From NCBI RefSeq assembly GCF_947503795.1, contig NZ_CANNEZ010000001.1:487001-551000 (forward strand): DNA of 64,000 bases. The letters are read 5' to 3'. Positions 51,505-62,660 of the stretch are shown one piece after another. The notes below the pieces were generated by a model, which did not search any database, was not told the origin of the DNA, and saw nothing but the letters and a program-made list of their open reading frames with translations. This DNA comes from an uncultured Jannaschia sp. (GTDB lineage: Bacteria; Pseudomonadota; Alphaproteobacteria; Rhodobacterales; Rhodobacteraceae). Every line of letters starts with the position of its first letter. Within the stretch, counting starts at the first letter, position 1. The position numbers and the translations under genes were made by a program.

Positions 51505-52506
51505 ATGACCGACCTCTCCTCCTTCGCCGCCATCCGCGATGCCCTCGCCGCTGCCCCCGCTCCCGATCGCGCCGCCCGCATCGGGGCCGCCGAGCGCAAC
51601 GGCCAGCTGACCAAGCCGCCGGGCGCGCTGGGGCGGCTGGAGGACCTGGCGCTCTGGTACGCCGGTTGGCGAGGCGATGCGCGGCCGAGGCTGGAGAAAC
51701 CCCAGATCCTGGTCTTCGCGGGCAATCACGGCGTCGCGGCCCAGGGGGTCAGCGCCTTCCCGCCCGAAGTCACGGTCCAGATGGTCGCTAATTTCCGCGC
51801 GGGCGGCGCCGCCATCAACCAGCTTGCCGACCTCGCGGGGGCGCGGATGGATGTCCATGCGCTCGACCTTGACCGCCTGACCGCCGATTTTACCCAAGGC
51901 CCCGCCATGTCCGAGGTCGAGATGGCCGCCGCCTTCGCGACCGGCTGGGGGGCGGTGAACCCCGAGGCCGATCTCGTCGTGACGGGCGAGATGGGCATCG
52001 GCAACACGACCGCGGCTGCCGCCATCGCCGCCGCCCTGCTCGGCGGGTCGGGATGGGCCGGTCGGGGCACGGGCATCGACGATGCCGGCCTCGCGCGGAA
52101 GGAGGACGCGGTCGCCCGCGCTCTGGACGCCAATCCGGGGCGCACCGGGCTCGAGGTGCTGGCGGCACTGGGCGGGCGCGAGCTTGCGGCGATGGCGGGT
52201 GCGATCGCGGGCGCAAGGGCCGCGCGGATCCCGGTGATCCTCGACGGCTTCATCTGCGGTGCCGCCGCGCTCTGTCTTCTGGCCGAGGCCGAGGACGCGC
52301 TGGACCATTGCGTCGCCGGCCATCTCTCGGCCGAAGGCGCCCATGCCCGAATGCTGGAGGCGCTCGGGATGACGCCGCTCCTGGCGTTGGGTTTGCGGCT
52401 GGGCGAGGGCTCGGGGGCGGCGCTGGCGATCCAGGTGCTGCGCGGCGCGCTCGCCTGTCATTCGGGCATGGCGACCTTCGCCGAAGCGGGCGTCGCCGAC
52501 GGCTAG
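51505..52506 (+). CDS. cobT: Nicotinate-nucleotide--dimethylbenzimidazole phosphoribosyltransferase
   Basis: A 333-residue enzyme (CobT, also named CobU) that makes alpha-ribazole phosphate, the lower ligand of B12. Signatures are [20 protein letters not shown] (about residues 35-54), [56 protein letters not shown], and [19 protein letters not shown] with the catalytic glutamate. It ends in a four-base convergent overlap with the next gene. Divergent from cobS; together the two complete the lower-ligand branch. Confidence 0.96.
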   Translation: MTDLSSFAAIRDALAAAPAPDRAARIGAAERNGQLTKPPGALGRLEDLALWYAGWRGDARPRLEKPQILVFAGNHGVAAQGVSAFPPEVTVQMVANFRAGGAAINQLADLAGARMDVHALDLDRLTADFTQGPAMSEVEMAAAFATGWGAVNPEADLVVTGEMGIGNTTAAAAIAAALLGGSGWAGRGTGIDDAGLARKEDAVARALDANPGRTGLEVLAALGGRELAAMAGAIAGARAARIPVILDGFICGAAALCLLAEAEDALDHCVAGHLSAEGAHARMLEALGMTPLLALGLRLGEGSGAALAIQVLRGALACHSGMATFAEAGVADG

Positions 52507-52985
52507 CCCGCGCGCGCGTCCCGCTCGGCGACCATGAAGGACAAGGCGTCGGCGACGATCTTCGTCTCGGCGCCCCCGGTCACGCCGCCGATGCCGACGC
52601 GGCGCCCGATCCGCCACCACATGCCGGGCACCCAGGCGCGGCCCGTGGGTTCGCGCAGCCGTACGAGGAAGCCGTTGGACGGCTTGAAGCTGAAGAGCGC
52701 GCGGTCCACCGACGCGATGTTGTCGAGCGGCGCGATGGGGCGTCCGTCTTCCTGTCGCAGCCCGTCTTCGTCCAGTACGATCCCGATGCTCGACCCGCGC
52801 CAGCCGGATTGCGCCAGCACCAGCGCCGCGATCCCAAGCCCCAGCAGGACGACCCGCCAGATCAGCTCGGCGGGCGGAAAGGCCATCGCGATATAGAGCA
52901 GCAGGAGACCAAGAAGCACCTGCACCACGAGCCCGAGGACGCGGCGCGGGGCCGAGGGGCGAAGGATATGCAGAGGCTCCGACAT
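52503..52985 (-). CDS. Small membrane protein with PH-like domain, unknown function
   Basis: A 160-residue protein with two transmembrane helices (about residues 17-37 and 43-60). A beta-rich cytoplasmic part follows ([60 protein letters not shown]) that resembles bacterial PH-like domains. No catalytic motif. Its stop overlaps the cobT stop on the other strand by four bases. Function unknown. Confidence 0.7.
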   Translation of the reverse strand: MSEPLHILRPSAPRRVLGLVVQVLLGLLLLYIAMAFPPAELIWRVVLLGLGIAALVLAQSGWRGSSIGIVLDEDGLRQEDGRPIAPLDNIASVDRALFSFKPSNGFLVRLREPTGRAWVPGMWWRIGRRVGIGGVTGGAETKIVADALSFMVAERDARAG

Positions 52986-53023
52986 GTCAGCCGCCTAGCG
53001 CCGATGCCCGGCCCGCACAACGC

Positions 53024-53389
53024 CTAGATCAGGCCGCGCCACGACAGGATCATCGCGAAGAGGACGATCACGATCAGTACGCGTATCGCCGCCAGCCCGA
53101 TCAGCGCCGAGCGGTCGCGGCGGCGGAACTTGCCCTCGGGGATTGCGGCGAGGTGGCGGTCGAGCATCGCGCAAGTCGCCTCGATCCGCCGTGGGTCGAG
53201 ATCGCGGGCCGTGGCCGGGTTCGCCAGCCGGGCCTTGGCGTCCACCAGTTCCCGCCCCTGCGCCAGCGCGGCCCGGGGCAGTCGACCGCGCGCGGCGGCC
53301 AGCTTGTCGGCCAGCCGCCCGCGCAGGTGCAACCGCTCGGCCAGGAGGGCCTCGGTCCGTTCGATGCGGGTCAGCGTCGCGTCATGCAT
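53024..53389 (-). CDS. Small tail-anchored membrane protein, unknown function
   Basis: A 121-residue protein that begins MHDATLTRIERTEALLAERL, with a likely coiled coil through about residue 85. It ends in one hydrophobic helix (LIGLAAIRVLIVIVLFAMIL) two or so residues from the C-terminus. This is a tail-anchor arrangement with the helical part in the cytoplasm. The frame is open upstream but that part overlaps the opposite-strand hydrolase promoter region, so the ATG at 53389 is chosen. No known family. Confidence 0.65.
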   Translation of the reverse strand: MHDATLTRIERTEALLAERLHLRGRLADKLAAARGRLPRAALAQGRELVDAKARLANPATARDLDPRRIEATCAMLDRHLAAIPEGKFRRRDRSALIGLAAIRVLIVIVLFAMILSWRGLI

Positions 53390-53455
53390 GGCGCGCAGCC
53401 TAGGCGCGGGGCGGGGCGGCTGGCAATCGGGGCGGGGCGGCGATACTCCGTTTCC

Positions 53456-54205
53456 ATGCTCAACACGATCCGCCACGGCACCCCGACCGACCGCACCCCG
53501 CTCCTGATCGCGCATGGCCTCTTCGGGTCGGCGCGGAACTGGGGCGTCGTGGCCAAGCGGCTGTCATCGGATCGTGAGGTCGTCGCCGTCGATATGCGCA
53601 ACCACGGTGCCTCGCCCTGGTCGGACGAGCATTCCTACGCCGCGCTGGCGGGCGACCTGGCCGAGGTGATCGGCGACCGGCGCCACGATGTTCTCGGGCA
53701 TTCGATGGGCGGCAAGGCGGCCATGGTCCTCGCGCTGACGGAACCGGACGCGGTACGTCGGCTCGTCGTGGCCGATATCGCGCCGGTGACCTATGGCCAC
53801 ACGCAATCCCATCTGATCGCCGCGATGCAGGCCGTCGACCTGTCGAAGGTCGACCGCCGCTCGGATGCGGTCGCGCAACTTTCCGACGTGCCCGACGACG
53901 GCACGCGGGCGTTCCTCTTGCAATCGCTGGACGCGGCCGGGGGGCGCTGGACGCTCAACCTCGACGCGCTCGATGCCGAGATGCCCAAGATCATCGGTTT
54001 TCCGGATATCGGCGGACAAAGCGCCGCGCCCGCGCTGTTCCTCTCGGGTGGCGAGAGCGACTATGTCCGCCCCGAACACCGCAACCCGATCCGCGCGCTC
54101 TTTCCCGAAGCGCGCTTCGCGAAGATCCCCGGCGCGCATCACTGGTTGCATGCCGAGAAGCCGCGCGAGTTCGAGGCGGCGGTGCGGGTCTTCCTCGACG
54201 CCTAG
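53456..54205 (+). CDS. Alpha/beta-hydrolase (YbfF-like esterase)
   Basis: A 249-residue alpha/beta-fold hydrolase. The oxyanion-hole motif is [14 protein letters not shown] (about residues 17-30). The nucleophile elbow is [16 protein letters not shown] (Ser about 84), the catalytic histidine lies in [12 protein letters not shown] (about 230), and the acid is likely in [12 protein letters not shown]. The run of motifs matches YbfF and related small acyl-esterases. The start ATG 53456 lies well inside the family frame. It overlaps the folD stop by four bases in a convergent arrangement. Confidence 0.9.
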   Translation: MLNTIRHGTPTDRTPLLIAHGLFGSARNWGVVAKRLSSDREVVAVDMRNHGASPWSDEHSYAALAGDLAEVIGDRRHDVLGHSMGGKAAMVLALTEPDAVRRLVVADIAPVTYGHTQSHLIAAMQAVDLSKVDRRSDAVAQLSDVPDDGTRAFLLQSLDAAGGRWTLNLDALDAEMPKIIGFPDIGGQSAAPALFLSGGESDYVRPEHRNPIRALFPEARFAKIPGAHHWLHAEKPREFEAAVRVFLDA

Positions 54206-55101
54206 GGCGTCAGGCCCTCGGGCTCGGCCAGGCCGTTCGCGCGGCAGGCGGCGGTCACCGTATTGGCCAGCAAGCAGGCGATGGTCATCGGCCCGACGCC
54301 GCCCGGCACCGGCGTGATCGCCCCGGCCACGGCGGCGCAGCTGTCGAAATCGCAATCCCCGACCAGCCGGGTCTTGCCCGCGCCGCGCTCCGGCGCGTCG
54401 ATCCGGTTGATCCCGACATCGATCACCGTGGCCCCCGGCTTGATCCAGTCTCCGGTCACCATCCTGGGCCGGCCCACGGCCGCGACCACGATATCGGCGC
54501 GGCGGCAGACGGCTTCGATCTCCTTCGTGCGGCTATGGGCGATGGTGACGGTGCAGCTGTCGCCCAGCAGAAGCTGCGCCATCGGCTTGCCGACGATATT
54601 CGAGCGTCCGATCACCACCGCGTCGAGCCCCGAGAGCGAGCCCAGATGGTCGCGCAGCATCATCAGGCACCCGAGCGGCGTACAGGGCACCATCGCCTTC
54701 TGCCCGGTGCCCAGAAGGCCGACATTCGAGATATGGAACCCGTCCACGTCCTTGGCCGGATCGATCGCGTTCAGCACGGCCTCGGCATCGAGGTGGCCCG
54801 GCAGGGGCAGCTGCACGAGGATGCCGTGGATCGCGGGGTCGGCATTCAGCTGTGCCACCTTCGCCATCAGCGCGTCCTGCGAGCTGTCCGCGTCCATCCG
54901 GTGCTCTTCGGAGTGCATTCCCGCCTCGACGGTCTGCTTGCCCTTGTTGCGCACATAGACCGCGCTTGCGGGGTCTTCGCCGACCAGCACGACCGCAAGG
55001 CCGGGCGTCACGCCCGCGGCCTTCAGCCGTGCGACCTCCTCGGCCACGCGGCCGCGAATGGTGGCCGCGAAGGCCTTCCCGTCGATGATCTTCGCCGTCA
55101 T
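54202..55101 (-). CDS. folD: Bifunctional methylenetetrahydrofolate dehydrogenase/cyclohydrolase
   Basis: A 299-residue FolD, interconverting methylene-, methenyl- and formyl-tetrahydrofolate. The catalytic lysine lies in [20 protein letters not shown] (about residues 50-69). Downstream are [13 protein letters not shown] (about 94-106), [14 protein letters not shown], the dinucleotide-binding [18 protein letters not shown] and the closing [19 protein letters not shown]. It follows fhs in the same direction across a 145-base space with a hairpin repeat. The pair turns formate into folate one-carbon units. Confidence 0.96.
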   Translation of the reverse strand: MTAKIIDGKAFAATIRGRVAEEVARLKAAGVTPGLAVVLVGEDPASAVYVRNKGKQTVEAGMHSEEHRMDADSSQDALMAKVAQLNADPAIHGILVQLPLPGHLDAEAVLNAIDPAKDVDGFHISNVGLLGTGQKAMVPCTPLGCLMMLRDHLGSLSGLDAVVIGRSNIVGKPMAQLLLGDSCTVTIAHSRTKEIEAVCRRADIVVAAVGRPRMVTGDWIKPGATVIDVGINRIDAPERGAGKTRLVGDCDFDSCAAVAGAITPVPGGVGPMTIACLLANTVTAACRANGLAEPEGLTP

Positions 55102-55131
55102 GCGTCGCTCCTCCGGGGCCCTCGCGCGCCC

Positions 55132-55202
55132 TCTTCCTCTTGCCCGAAATACCTCCGCCGGAGGCCCGGCGGCGACGGGGGCTCGATGCCCCCGTCGCCG
55201 CC
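55132..55202 (-). repeat. Intergenic hairpin repeat, copy B
   Basis: Between fhs and folD a perfect 15-base-pair stem (55168-55182 with 55188-55202, five-base loop TCGAT) is joined to a small CCTCCG-C-CGGAGG palindrome. On the minus strand the tail AGGTATTTCGGGCAAGAGGA follows. Tail and layout repeat copy A at 45607-45659 (AGGTATTTTCGGCCAGAGGA). Relative to local transcription the two copies lie in opposite orientation. Confidence 0.65.
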
Positions 55203-55246
55203 CTTCTGCGCGACGGCCCCCGGCCGGCGCAACCGTCGCGCGGCGC

Positions 55247-56920
55247 TCAGAACAGCCCCTCGACCTCGCCCGCGTCGTTCAGCCGGATATTCTCGGCCGA
55301 GGGCACGCGGGGCAGGCCGGGCATGGTCATGATCTCGCCGCAGATGACGACCACGAAGCCCGCGCCCGCCGAAAGCCTCACCTCGCGGACGGGGACCGAA
55401 TGACCCGTCGGCGCGCCGCGCAGCTCGGGGTCGGTCGAGAAGGAATACTGCGTCTTGGCCATGCAGACCGGCAGGTGTCCGTAGCCCTGGTCCTCCCACG
55501 CCTTCAACTGGTCGCGGATCTTCTTGTCGGCCAGCACCTCGTCGGCGTGGTAGATGCGCTTGGCGATGGTCTCGATCTTCTGGAAGAGCGGCATCTCGTC
55601 GCCGTAGAGCGGCGCGAAATTCGCCGTGCCTGCATCCGCGATCTCGGCCACGCGGCGGGCCAGCGCCTCGGACCCCGTCGAGCCGTCGGCCCAGTGCTTC
55701 GAGATGATCGCCTCGGAGCCTTGGGTTGCGACATAGTCGCGGACCGCCTGCACTTCCGCCTCGGTGTCGCCGGTGAAATGGTTGATCGCGACCACGACGG
55801 GAACGCCGAAGCTTTTGACGTTGCCGATATGGCGGCCAAGATTGGCGCAGCCCGCCTGGACCGCCTCGACGTTCTCGGCGCCAAGATCGGCCTTGGCCAC
55901 GCCGCCGTTCATCTTCATCGCGCGCACCGTCGCCACCAGCACCACGCAATCGGGGGCGAGCCCGGCCTTGCGGCACTTGATGTTCATGAACTTCTCGGCG
56001 CCCAGATCGGCCCCGAAGCCCGCTTCGGTCACCACGTAATCGGCCAGCTTCAGCGCCGTGGTCGTCGCGATGACCGAGTTGCAGCCATGGGCGATATTGG
56101 CGAAGGGCCCGCCATGGACGAAGGCGGGATTGTTCTCAAGCGTCTGGACGAGGTTCGGCTGCATCGCATCCTTCAGAAGCACCGTCATCGCGCCGTCGGC
56201 CTTGATGTCGCGGCAGAAGACCGGCGTGCGGTCGCGGCGATAGGCCACGATCATGTCGCCCAGCCGTCGCTCCAGATCACCGAGATCGGTGGCGAGGCAG
56301 AGGCAGGCCATCACTTCGGAGGCGACCGTGATGTCGAAGCCCGCCTCGCGCGGGAAGCCGTTCGACACGCCGCCGAGCGATGCCGTGATCTGGCGCAGCG
56401 CGCGGTCGTTCATGTCGACGACCCGCCGCCAGACGACGCGGCGCACGTCGATCTCCAGCTCGTTGCCCCAGTAGATGTGGTTGTCGATCATTGCAGACAG
56501 GAGCGAGTGGGCGCTGGTGATCGCGTGAAAATCGCCCGTGAAGTGGAGGTTCATCTCCTCCATCGGGACGATCTGCGCATAGCCGCCGCCGGCCGCCCCG
56601 CCCTTCATCCCGAAATTCGGCCCGAGCGACGCCTCGCGGATGCAGATCATCGCCTTCTTGCCGATCGCGTTCAGCCCGTCGCCGAGGCCGACGGTCGTCG
56701 TCGTCTTGCCCTCGCCCGCGGGCGTCGGGTTGATCGCCGTTACGAGGATCAGCTTGCCATTCGGGCGATCCTTCACACCGTCGATGAAGCCCTGGCTGAC
56801 CTTCGCCTTGTCGTGGCCATAGGGCAGCAGGTCGTCGGTCCCGATGCCGATCCCGGCGCCGATCTCCTGAATTGGCTTCTTCTTCGCCGCGCGGGCGATC
56901 TCGATATCGGTCAGCGGCAT
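55247..56920 (-). CDS. fhs: Formate--tetrahydrofolate ligase
   Basis: A 557-residue ATP-dependent enzyme that activates formate as 10-formyl-tetrahydrofolate. The nucleotide loop is [18 protein letters not shown] (about residues 66-83), followed by [20 protein letters not shown], both diagnostic of Fhs. [20 protein letters not shown] and the C-terminal [12 protein letters not shown] also match. Length is normal. In this group Fhs and FolD link formate and C1 metabolism, as in methylated-compound catabolism of roseobacters, but no such catabolic gene is in the window. Confidence 0.97.
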   Translation of the reverse strand: MPLTDIEIARAAKKKPIQEIGAGIGIGTDDLLPYGHDKAKVSQGFIDGVKDRPNGKLILVTAINPTPAGEGKTTTTVGLGDGLNAIGKKAMICIREASLGPNFGMKGGAAGGGYAQIVPMEEMNLHFTGDFHAITSAHSLLSAMIDNHIYWGNELEIDVRRVVWRRVVDMNDRALRQITASLGGVSNGFPREAGFDITVASEVMACLCLATDLGDLERRLGDMIVAYRRDRTPVFCRDIKADGAMTVLLKDAMQPNLVQTLENNPAFVHGGPFANIAHGCNSVIATTTALKLADYVVTEAGFGADLGAEKFMNIKCRKAGLAPDCVVLVATVRAMKMNGGVAKADLGAENVEAVQAGCANLGRHIGNVKSFGVPVVVAINHFTGDTEAEVQAVRDYVATQGSEAIISKHWADGSTGSEALARRVAEIADAGTANFAPLYGDEMPLFQKIETIAKRIYHADEVLADKKIRDQLKAWEDQGYGHLPVCMAKTQYSFSTDPELRGAPTGHSVPVREVRLSAGAGFVVVICGEIMTMPGLPRVPSAENIRLNDAGEVEGLF

Positions 56921-57147
56921 GGCGGTGGTCCTTTTCGCGCGCGGTGGTGCCTGCGCCTACGCCTAAGCGGGGCAGCGCCCGCGCCACAGCCGAAATGCGA
57001 CATTCCGGTCGGTCCGGGCGTCGCGGCGGGGAGCGGGGCGTCGCCGATCGTCACCCCGCGTTTCCGACCGGCGCCGGGATCACGCTGCCGTGTGACGCGA
57101 TTTTCATGGGAACCGACCGATTCGTCGCGCGTTAGCCCGCCAGACAC

Positions 57148-57276
57148 ATGAACACACCACAGGGGCCGCTATGTCCCCGGAAAGACAAACGAATGACCAG
57201 CACCAGCCTCTTCATCCACGCCGGTTTCATTTCGGGCCTCGCCCTCGCCATGATTGCGGGCCTCGCCCTCGGCTGA
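57148..57276 (+). CDS. Tiny membrane peptide (27-42 residues)
   Basis: A short frame between divergent fhs and the MOSC gene. From ATG 57148 it would be 42 residues; from ATG 57193 it would be 27 residues, beginning MTSTSLFIHAGFISGLALAM and ending with IAGLALG. A GGAAAG lies about eight bases before the inner ATG, which favours 57193. It is one hydrophobic helix, typical of small inner-membrane peptides. Codon use (GCC, CTC, GGC) fits coding. Not recognised; it could be a chance frame. The rest of this 490-base gap (56921-57147, 57277-57411) holds nothing I can name. Confidence 0.35.
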   Translation: MNTPQGPLCPRKDKRMTSTSLFIHAGFISGLALAMIAGLALG

Positions 57277-57411
57277 CCCCGGTATCGTTCAGCCGGGCCA
57301 CACAGGGACGACGACCGTCTCCGGCCCGGCCCCCGGCGCACATGCGTGCGCATGAAGGCGCGCGCCCCGTGAGATCTCAGGCATCCCGCGGGGCGCCGTC
57401 GCGTCCGGGGT

Positions 57412-57993
57412 TCAGGCCCCGGCCCAGGCCCGCTGATCCGGCAGATGCAACCGGAGCCGCCCGCCGCGCCGAAGCTCCCCCTCGCGCTCGACCCAGGCCG
57501 TCACGCCGCGCAGCCCCTTGGCCGCGGCCTTGAACGCCCTGCCGTGACCGGGCGCCGCCGCGTCGATCACGGGGGCGGGCAGGTTGCAGGGCCGGTTCTC
57601 CATATCCACGACGATCGTCGCGCCGTCCTCGGCTTGAAGCCGGGCGGAGGGCGGCAGGTGCGTGAAGTCGGGGATGCCGCGCAACACGAGCGTCGCGCCG
57701 ATCCAGGCCGGGTCGAACCGTTCGACGCCGATGTCGGCGGCGATCTGGGCCAGTTCTTCTTCCGAGACGACGGCCAGTTGGCGCACGTTGCGGATCTCGG
57801 TGCCTTTCGGATGCTGCGCTGTCACCCGGCTGCAGGACGGGCGCGTCAGCCCGCCATGGGCCTCGTCCACGGGACCCGCGAAGGTCAGCCGCAGCGTCTC
57901 ACGCGGGGTCGAGGCCAGCGCCGCGTCCCGGTCCGGCACCGTCCCCAGCCAGGTCACGGTGCCATAAATCTCGGTCGGGGCCAGTGCGGGCAT
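57412..57993 (-). CDS. MOSC domain protein
   Basis: A 193-residue single MOSC domain, related to the C-terminal domain of molybdenum cofactor sulfurases. It has HGGLTRPSCSRVTAQHPKGT (about residues 46-65), the ENRPCNLPAPVI cysteine (about residue 135) expected to carry sulfur or bind the cofactor, and GVTAWVEREGELRRGGRLRL near the end. No other domain is attached, like YiiM-type stand-alone MOSC proteins. It may detoxify N-hydroxylated compounds or handle metal-sulfur chemistry; the substrate is unknown. Confidence 0.88.
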   Translation of the reverse strand: MPALAPTEIYGTVTWLGTVPDRDAALASTPRETLRLTFAGPVDEAHGGLTRPSCSRVTAQHPKGTEIRNVRQLAVVSEEELAQIAADIGVERFDPAWIGATLVLRGIPDFTHLPPSARLQAEDGATIVVDMENRPCNLPAPVIDAAAPGHGRAFKAAAKGLRGVTAWVEREGELRRGGRLRLHLPDQRAWAGA

Positions 57994-58043
57994 CGGGGAA
58001 CCTCCGGGTCATGCGCCACCGAGATAGCCGTAGGACCGCAACG

Positions 58044-58071
58044 AAAAAAGGCCCCGGATCGCGCCGGGGCC
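58044..58071 (-). terminator. Rho-independent terminator of ftsH
   Basis: On the minus strand an 8-base-pair GC stem (GGCCCCGG, loop CGCGAT, CCGGGGCC) is followed by six T residues. It lies about 40 bases after the ftsH stop, a classical intrinsic terminator and the clearest in the window. Confidence 0.9.
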
Positions 58072-58112
58072 GTCTTCCGTGTCGATGCGTCGGGTGGACC
58101 GGTCGCTCGCCG

Positions 58113-60026
<1,914 letters not shown>

Positions 60027-60076
60027 GGGGAGTTCCTCCGATCAGGGATTGCGGGCGACAGCGTCGCGTTGAGGCT

Positions 60077-60104
60077 AATCTAAGCATTGGGCCGGTGGGT
60101 TCAA
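60077..60104 (-). promoter_or_regulatory. Possible sigma-70 promoter of ftsH
   Basis: On the minus strand TTGAAC, a 16-base spacer and TAGATT stand 51 bases before the ftsH start. Four of six bases match in each box. The -35 box overlaps the last codons of tilS. It would let ftsH be made independently of the tol-pal genes upstream. Confidence 0.45.
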
Positions 60105-61324
60105 CGCAAGATCAGCGACGCGAGGAACGGGGCGCGCGGTTTTGCCGTCCATCCGGCGGCCGACCCGACCAACGGGGCGGCAATCAGATCGTCGCCGCGT
60201 CGCACCGCGGGCGAGGCCATCAGCGAAGCGCGGGGCAGGCCCGTCGCGCGCCAATCGGTCTGCGCCACGTCGTCCCCGAGCGCGCTCACGGTCAGGTCCG
60301 GCGCGTGGGGGCCGGTCAGGGTCCAGCGGCCGTCCCAGGTCCGGTCCGTCGGGCCGGGCGGAGCCGTAGCCGCCGGCTCGCGCGCCAGCCGGAGCGTGTC
60401 GCCCTCGGAGCTCAGCACACAGCCCCCGAGGGTACAGGTCGTACCGCCCAGCGCGTGGTCCAATAGCCGCAGCCGCGCGTCGCGGCGCGGCCCGTAGCCG
60501 CCGCCGATCCAGTGCAGCCCGGCCAGGAGGAGGCGGGGCAGCGGGTCCGGGTCGCCCGCATGCGCGCCGCGGAGTGCGTCCATCCCGTCGATCAGGAGGT
60601 CGCCGCGATCCTCGCGGACATGGTTGCGCGCAATGGTGCGGGCATGGGCCACGAGGCTTGCGCGCGCATCAACCAGCGCGGATGCGGAACCCGCGAGCGT
60701 CGCTTGGTCGAGGCCCAGCGCCGCGATCGCGCGCCGCACCTCCACACGGTCGAAGGTCGGGTCTGCGTTGGACGGATCGTCGATCCAGTCCTCGCCCCGC
60801 GCGGTCAACGCATCCCGCAGGTCGGCGCGGGTCAGCCCGAGCGCCGGGCGATGCCAGGTCACGCCCTCCATCTCGCGCCGCGCGGCCATCCGGGCCAGCC
60901 CGTCGATCCCCGCGCCGCGCCGCATCCGGAGGATCAGGGACTCGGCCACATCGTCCTGCGTGTGACCGAGCAGGACGTCGCCCACCCCGGCCACGCGCGC
61001 GGCCCCGCCCAGCGCGGCATAGCGCGCGGCGCGGGCGCGGGCCTGTAGCCCGGCACCCGGTTCGATATTCAGCGTCAGCGTGCGATGCGCGGATCCGAGC
61101 CGGGCGGCGAGCGCCGCGACGCGCGCGGCCTCGGCCGAAGCCTCCGGTCTCAGGCCGTGATCGACAGTGAAGGCATGGACCATTCGGCCCTCGAGGGCGC
61201 AGGCGGCGATCAGAAGCGCAGTGCTGTCGCTGCCGCCCGAAACCGCGACCCCGAGCGGGCCGTCCGGTACGGCGCGCGCGATCGCGGCGGTGAGCGCCGC
61301 GATCGCGTCATGCGCGGACGTCAC
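60101..61324 (-). CDS. tilS: tRNA(Ile)-lysidine synthase
   Basis: A 407-residue TilS that converts C34 of the CAU-anticodon tRNA-Ile to lysidine. The PP-loop motif is VAVSGGSDSTALLI (about residues 26-39). Downstream lie VDHGLRPEA, LLGHTQDDVAESLILRMRRG (about 118-137), GVTWHRPALGLTRADLRD, and the WIDDPSNADPTFDR motif. The frame continues upstream of 61324, but the GTG that overlaps the cpoB stop as GTGA is the natural start; no in-frame ATG is near. Gene order pal-cpoB-tilS-ftsH is common in alphaproteobacteria. Confidence 0.94.
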   Translation of the reverse strand: MTSAHDAIAALTAAIARAVPDGPLGVAVSGGSDSTALLIAACALEGRMVHAFTVDHGLRPEASAEAARVAALAARLGSAHRTLTLNIEPGAGLQARARAARYAALGGAARVAGVGDVLLGHTQDDVAESLILRMRRGAGIDGLARMAARREMEGVTWHRPALGLTRADLRDALTARGEDWIDDPSNADPTFDRVEVRRAIAALGLDQATLAGSASALVDARASLVAHARTIARNHVREDRGDLLIDGMDALRGAHAGDPDPLPRLLLAGLHWIGGGYGPRRDARLRLLDHALGGTTCTLGGCVLSSEGDTLRLAREPAATAPPGPTDRTWDGRWTLTGPHAPDLTVSALGDDVAQTDWRATGLPRASLMASPAVRRGDDLIAAPLVGSAAGWTAKPRAPFLASLILR

Positions 61325-62142
61325 TGGCAGCCGAGTTCGACCCGTGCCGATTGCGCCTGTGCGGCGGCCGGGGCCTGCGGGAAGCGCAGCGGCACCTCGG
61401 CCAGCGTCAGGCAGGCCTCGTCGCGCTGACCGAGTTGGCCCAGCGAACGACCCAGCCCCAGCAGTGCCTCGGGCGCGCGGGGGCCTTCGGGCGTGCCCGA
61501 AAAGGCTTCGAGATAGGCGCGGGCCGCGGCGGCGGACTGGCCATCGCGGGACAATGCCTCGCCACGCAGGAATTGCGCATCCGCCGATAGGGGGCCGGTC
61601 GGGTAGGCGGCCACGAACCGCTCGAACGCGGTCGCGGCCTCGGCGTTGCGCCCGGCGTCGAGGGCCGCGCGCGCGGCGTCGAAATCGGCACGTTCGCCCA
61701 CGGCCAGCTCCGCGCCGCCGGTCTCGGGCGCGGGGATCGGCGCGGGCGCGGCTCCGGCAGCACCCTCCGCCTCGCCGCCCAGGGGGCCGGGCGCGGGCAG
61801 GGCGCCCAGATCGCAATCGGTCGTCAGTTCGCAGAGCTGGAAGCGCAGATCCTCGATCCGGTTGCCGCCGTCGCGTGCGACGCTTTCGACCCGGAAGGAC
61901 AGCCGTTCGGTCCGGGCCGTCAGCTCCTGAAGCTGCGTCTCGAGGCTGATGACCCGGTCGGGAAACGTGCTGCCCTCGATGCCGAGCGCCGCGGCGCCGG
62001 TCGTCGACAGCTCGCGCGTGAGCTGCTGCAACTCGACGTTCAGGACGCTCAGCTGCTGGCGGATATCGGCCAGCGTGTCGCCCTCCTGCGCCCAGGCGGG
62101 CGCAGCCGCCAGCCCGAGCGCCAGCGCCAGCGCCAGCCGCAT
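61321..62142 (-). CDS. cpoB: Tol-Pal cell division coordinator CpoB (YbgF)
   Basis: A 273-residue periplasmic protein. Signal peptide MRLALALALGLAAAPAWAQ leads to an N-terminal coiled coil (DIRQQLSVLNVELQQLTREL and following, about residues 24-90). A Pro/Ala-rich linker follows, then C-terminal TPR repeats (DFDAARAALDAGRNAEAATA, AQFLRGEALSRDGQSAAAAR, PEALLGLGRSLGQLGQRDEA). It coordinates Tol-Pal with septal peptidoglycan synthesis. Its start overlaps the pal stop by one base, and its stop overlaps the tilS GTG. Confidence 0.92.
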   Translation of the reverse strand: MRLALALALGLAAAPAWAQEGDTLADIRQQLSVLNVELQQLTRELSTTGAAALGIEGSTFPDRVISLETQLQELTARTERLSFRVESVARDGGNRIEDLRFQLCELTTDCDLGALPAPGPLGGEAEGAAGAAPAPIPAPETGGAELAVGERADFDAARAALDAGRNAEAATAFERFVAAYPTGPLSADAQFLRGEALSRDGQSAAAARAYLEAFSGTPEGPRAPEALLGLGRSLGQLGQRDEACLTLAEVPLRFPQAPAAAQAQSARVELGCQ

Positions 62143-62648
62143 CAGACGCCCGCCCCCGCGGCGAGCACCGTCACCGCACGGCGGTTCTGGCTGTAGCACG
62201 CCTCGGTCGAGCAGACCTGGAGCGGACGCTCCTTGCCGTAGCTGATGGTGCGCATCCGGGTCGCCGAGACGCCCTGGCTCACAAGGTAGTCGCGGGCCGC
62301 ATTGGCGCGGCGCCCTCCGAGTGCCAGGTTGTATTCCCGCGTACCCTGCTCGTCCGCATGGCCTTCGATCAGCGCGGTATAGGCCGGGTTGGCGTTGAGC
62401 CACTGGGCCTGGGCGGCCAGCGTGGCGCGCCCTTCGGGCGTGATCGTCGACTGGTCGACGGCAAACAGGACGCGGTCGCCCACGGTCTGCTGGAAATACG
62501 CGACCGAACTGGGGTCGTTCGCGCTGCCGGCGACGACGCCGCCGGCGCCCGCGTTCAGGTCCACCGCGCCGTCGCCCGCGCCGCCAAGCCGGTTGGCGCA
62601 GCCCGTCAGGGCAAGCCCGGCCACAAGGATGAGTGCAATCGTTCTCAT
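62142..62648 (-). CDS. pal: Peptidoglycan-associated lipoprotein Pal
   Basis: A 168-residue outer-membrane lipoprotein with lipobox ALTGC (lipidated Cys 17). A glycine/alanine-rich linker leads to an OmpA-like peptidoglycan-binding domain: DRVLFAVDQSTITPEGRATL (about residues 58-77), IEGHADEQGTREYNLALGGR (about 95-114) and RMRTISYGKERP. It ends with a short tail with two cysteines (VCSTEACYSQNRR). It lies 12 bases after tolB, and cpoB overlaps its stop. Confidence 0.97.
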   Translation of the reverse strand: MRTIALILVAGLALTGCANRLGGAGDGAVDLNAGAGGVVAGSANDPSSVAYFQQTVGDRVLFAVDQSTITPEGRATLAAQAQWLNANPAYTALIEGHADEQGTREYNLALGGRRANAARDYLVSQGVSATRMRTISYGKERPLQVCSTEACYSQNRRAVTVLAAGAGV

Positions 62649-62660
62649 AGGTCCTGTCCT

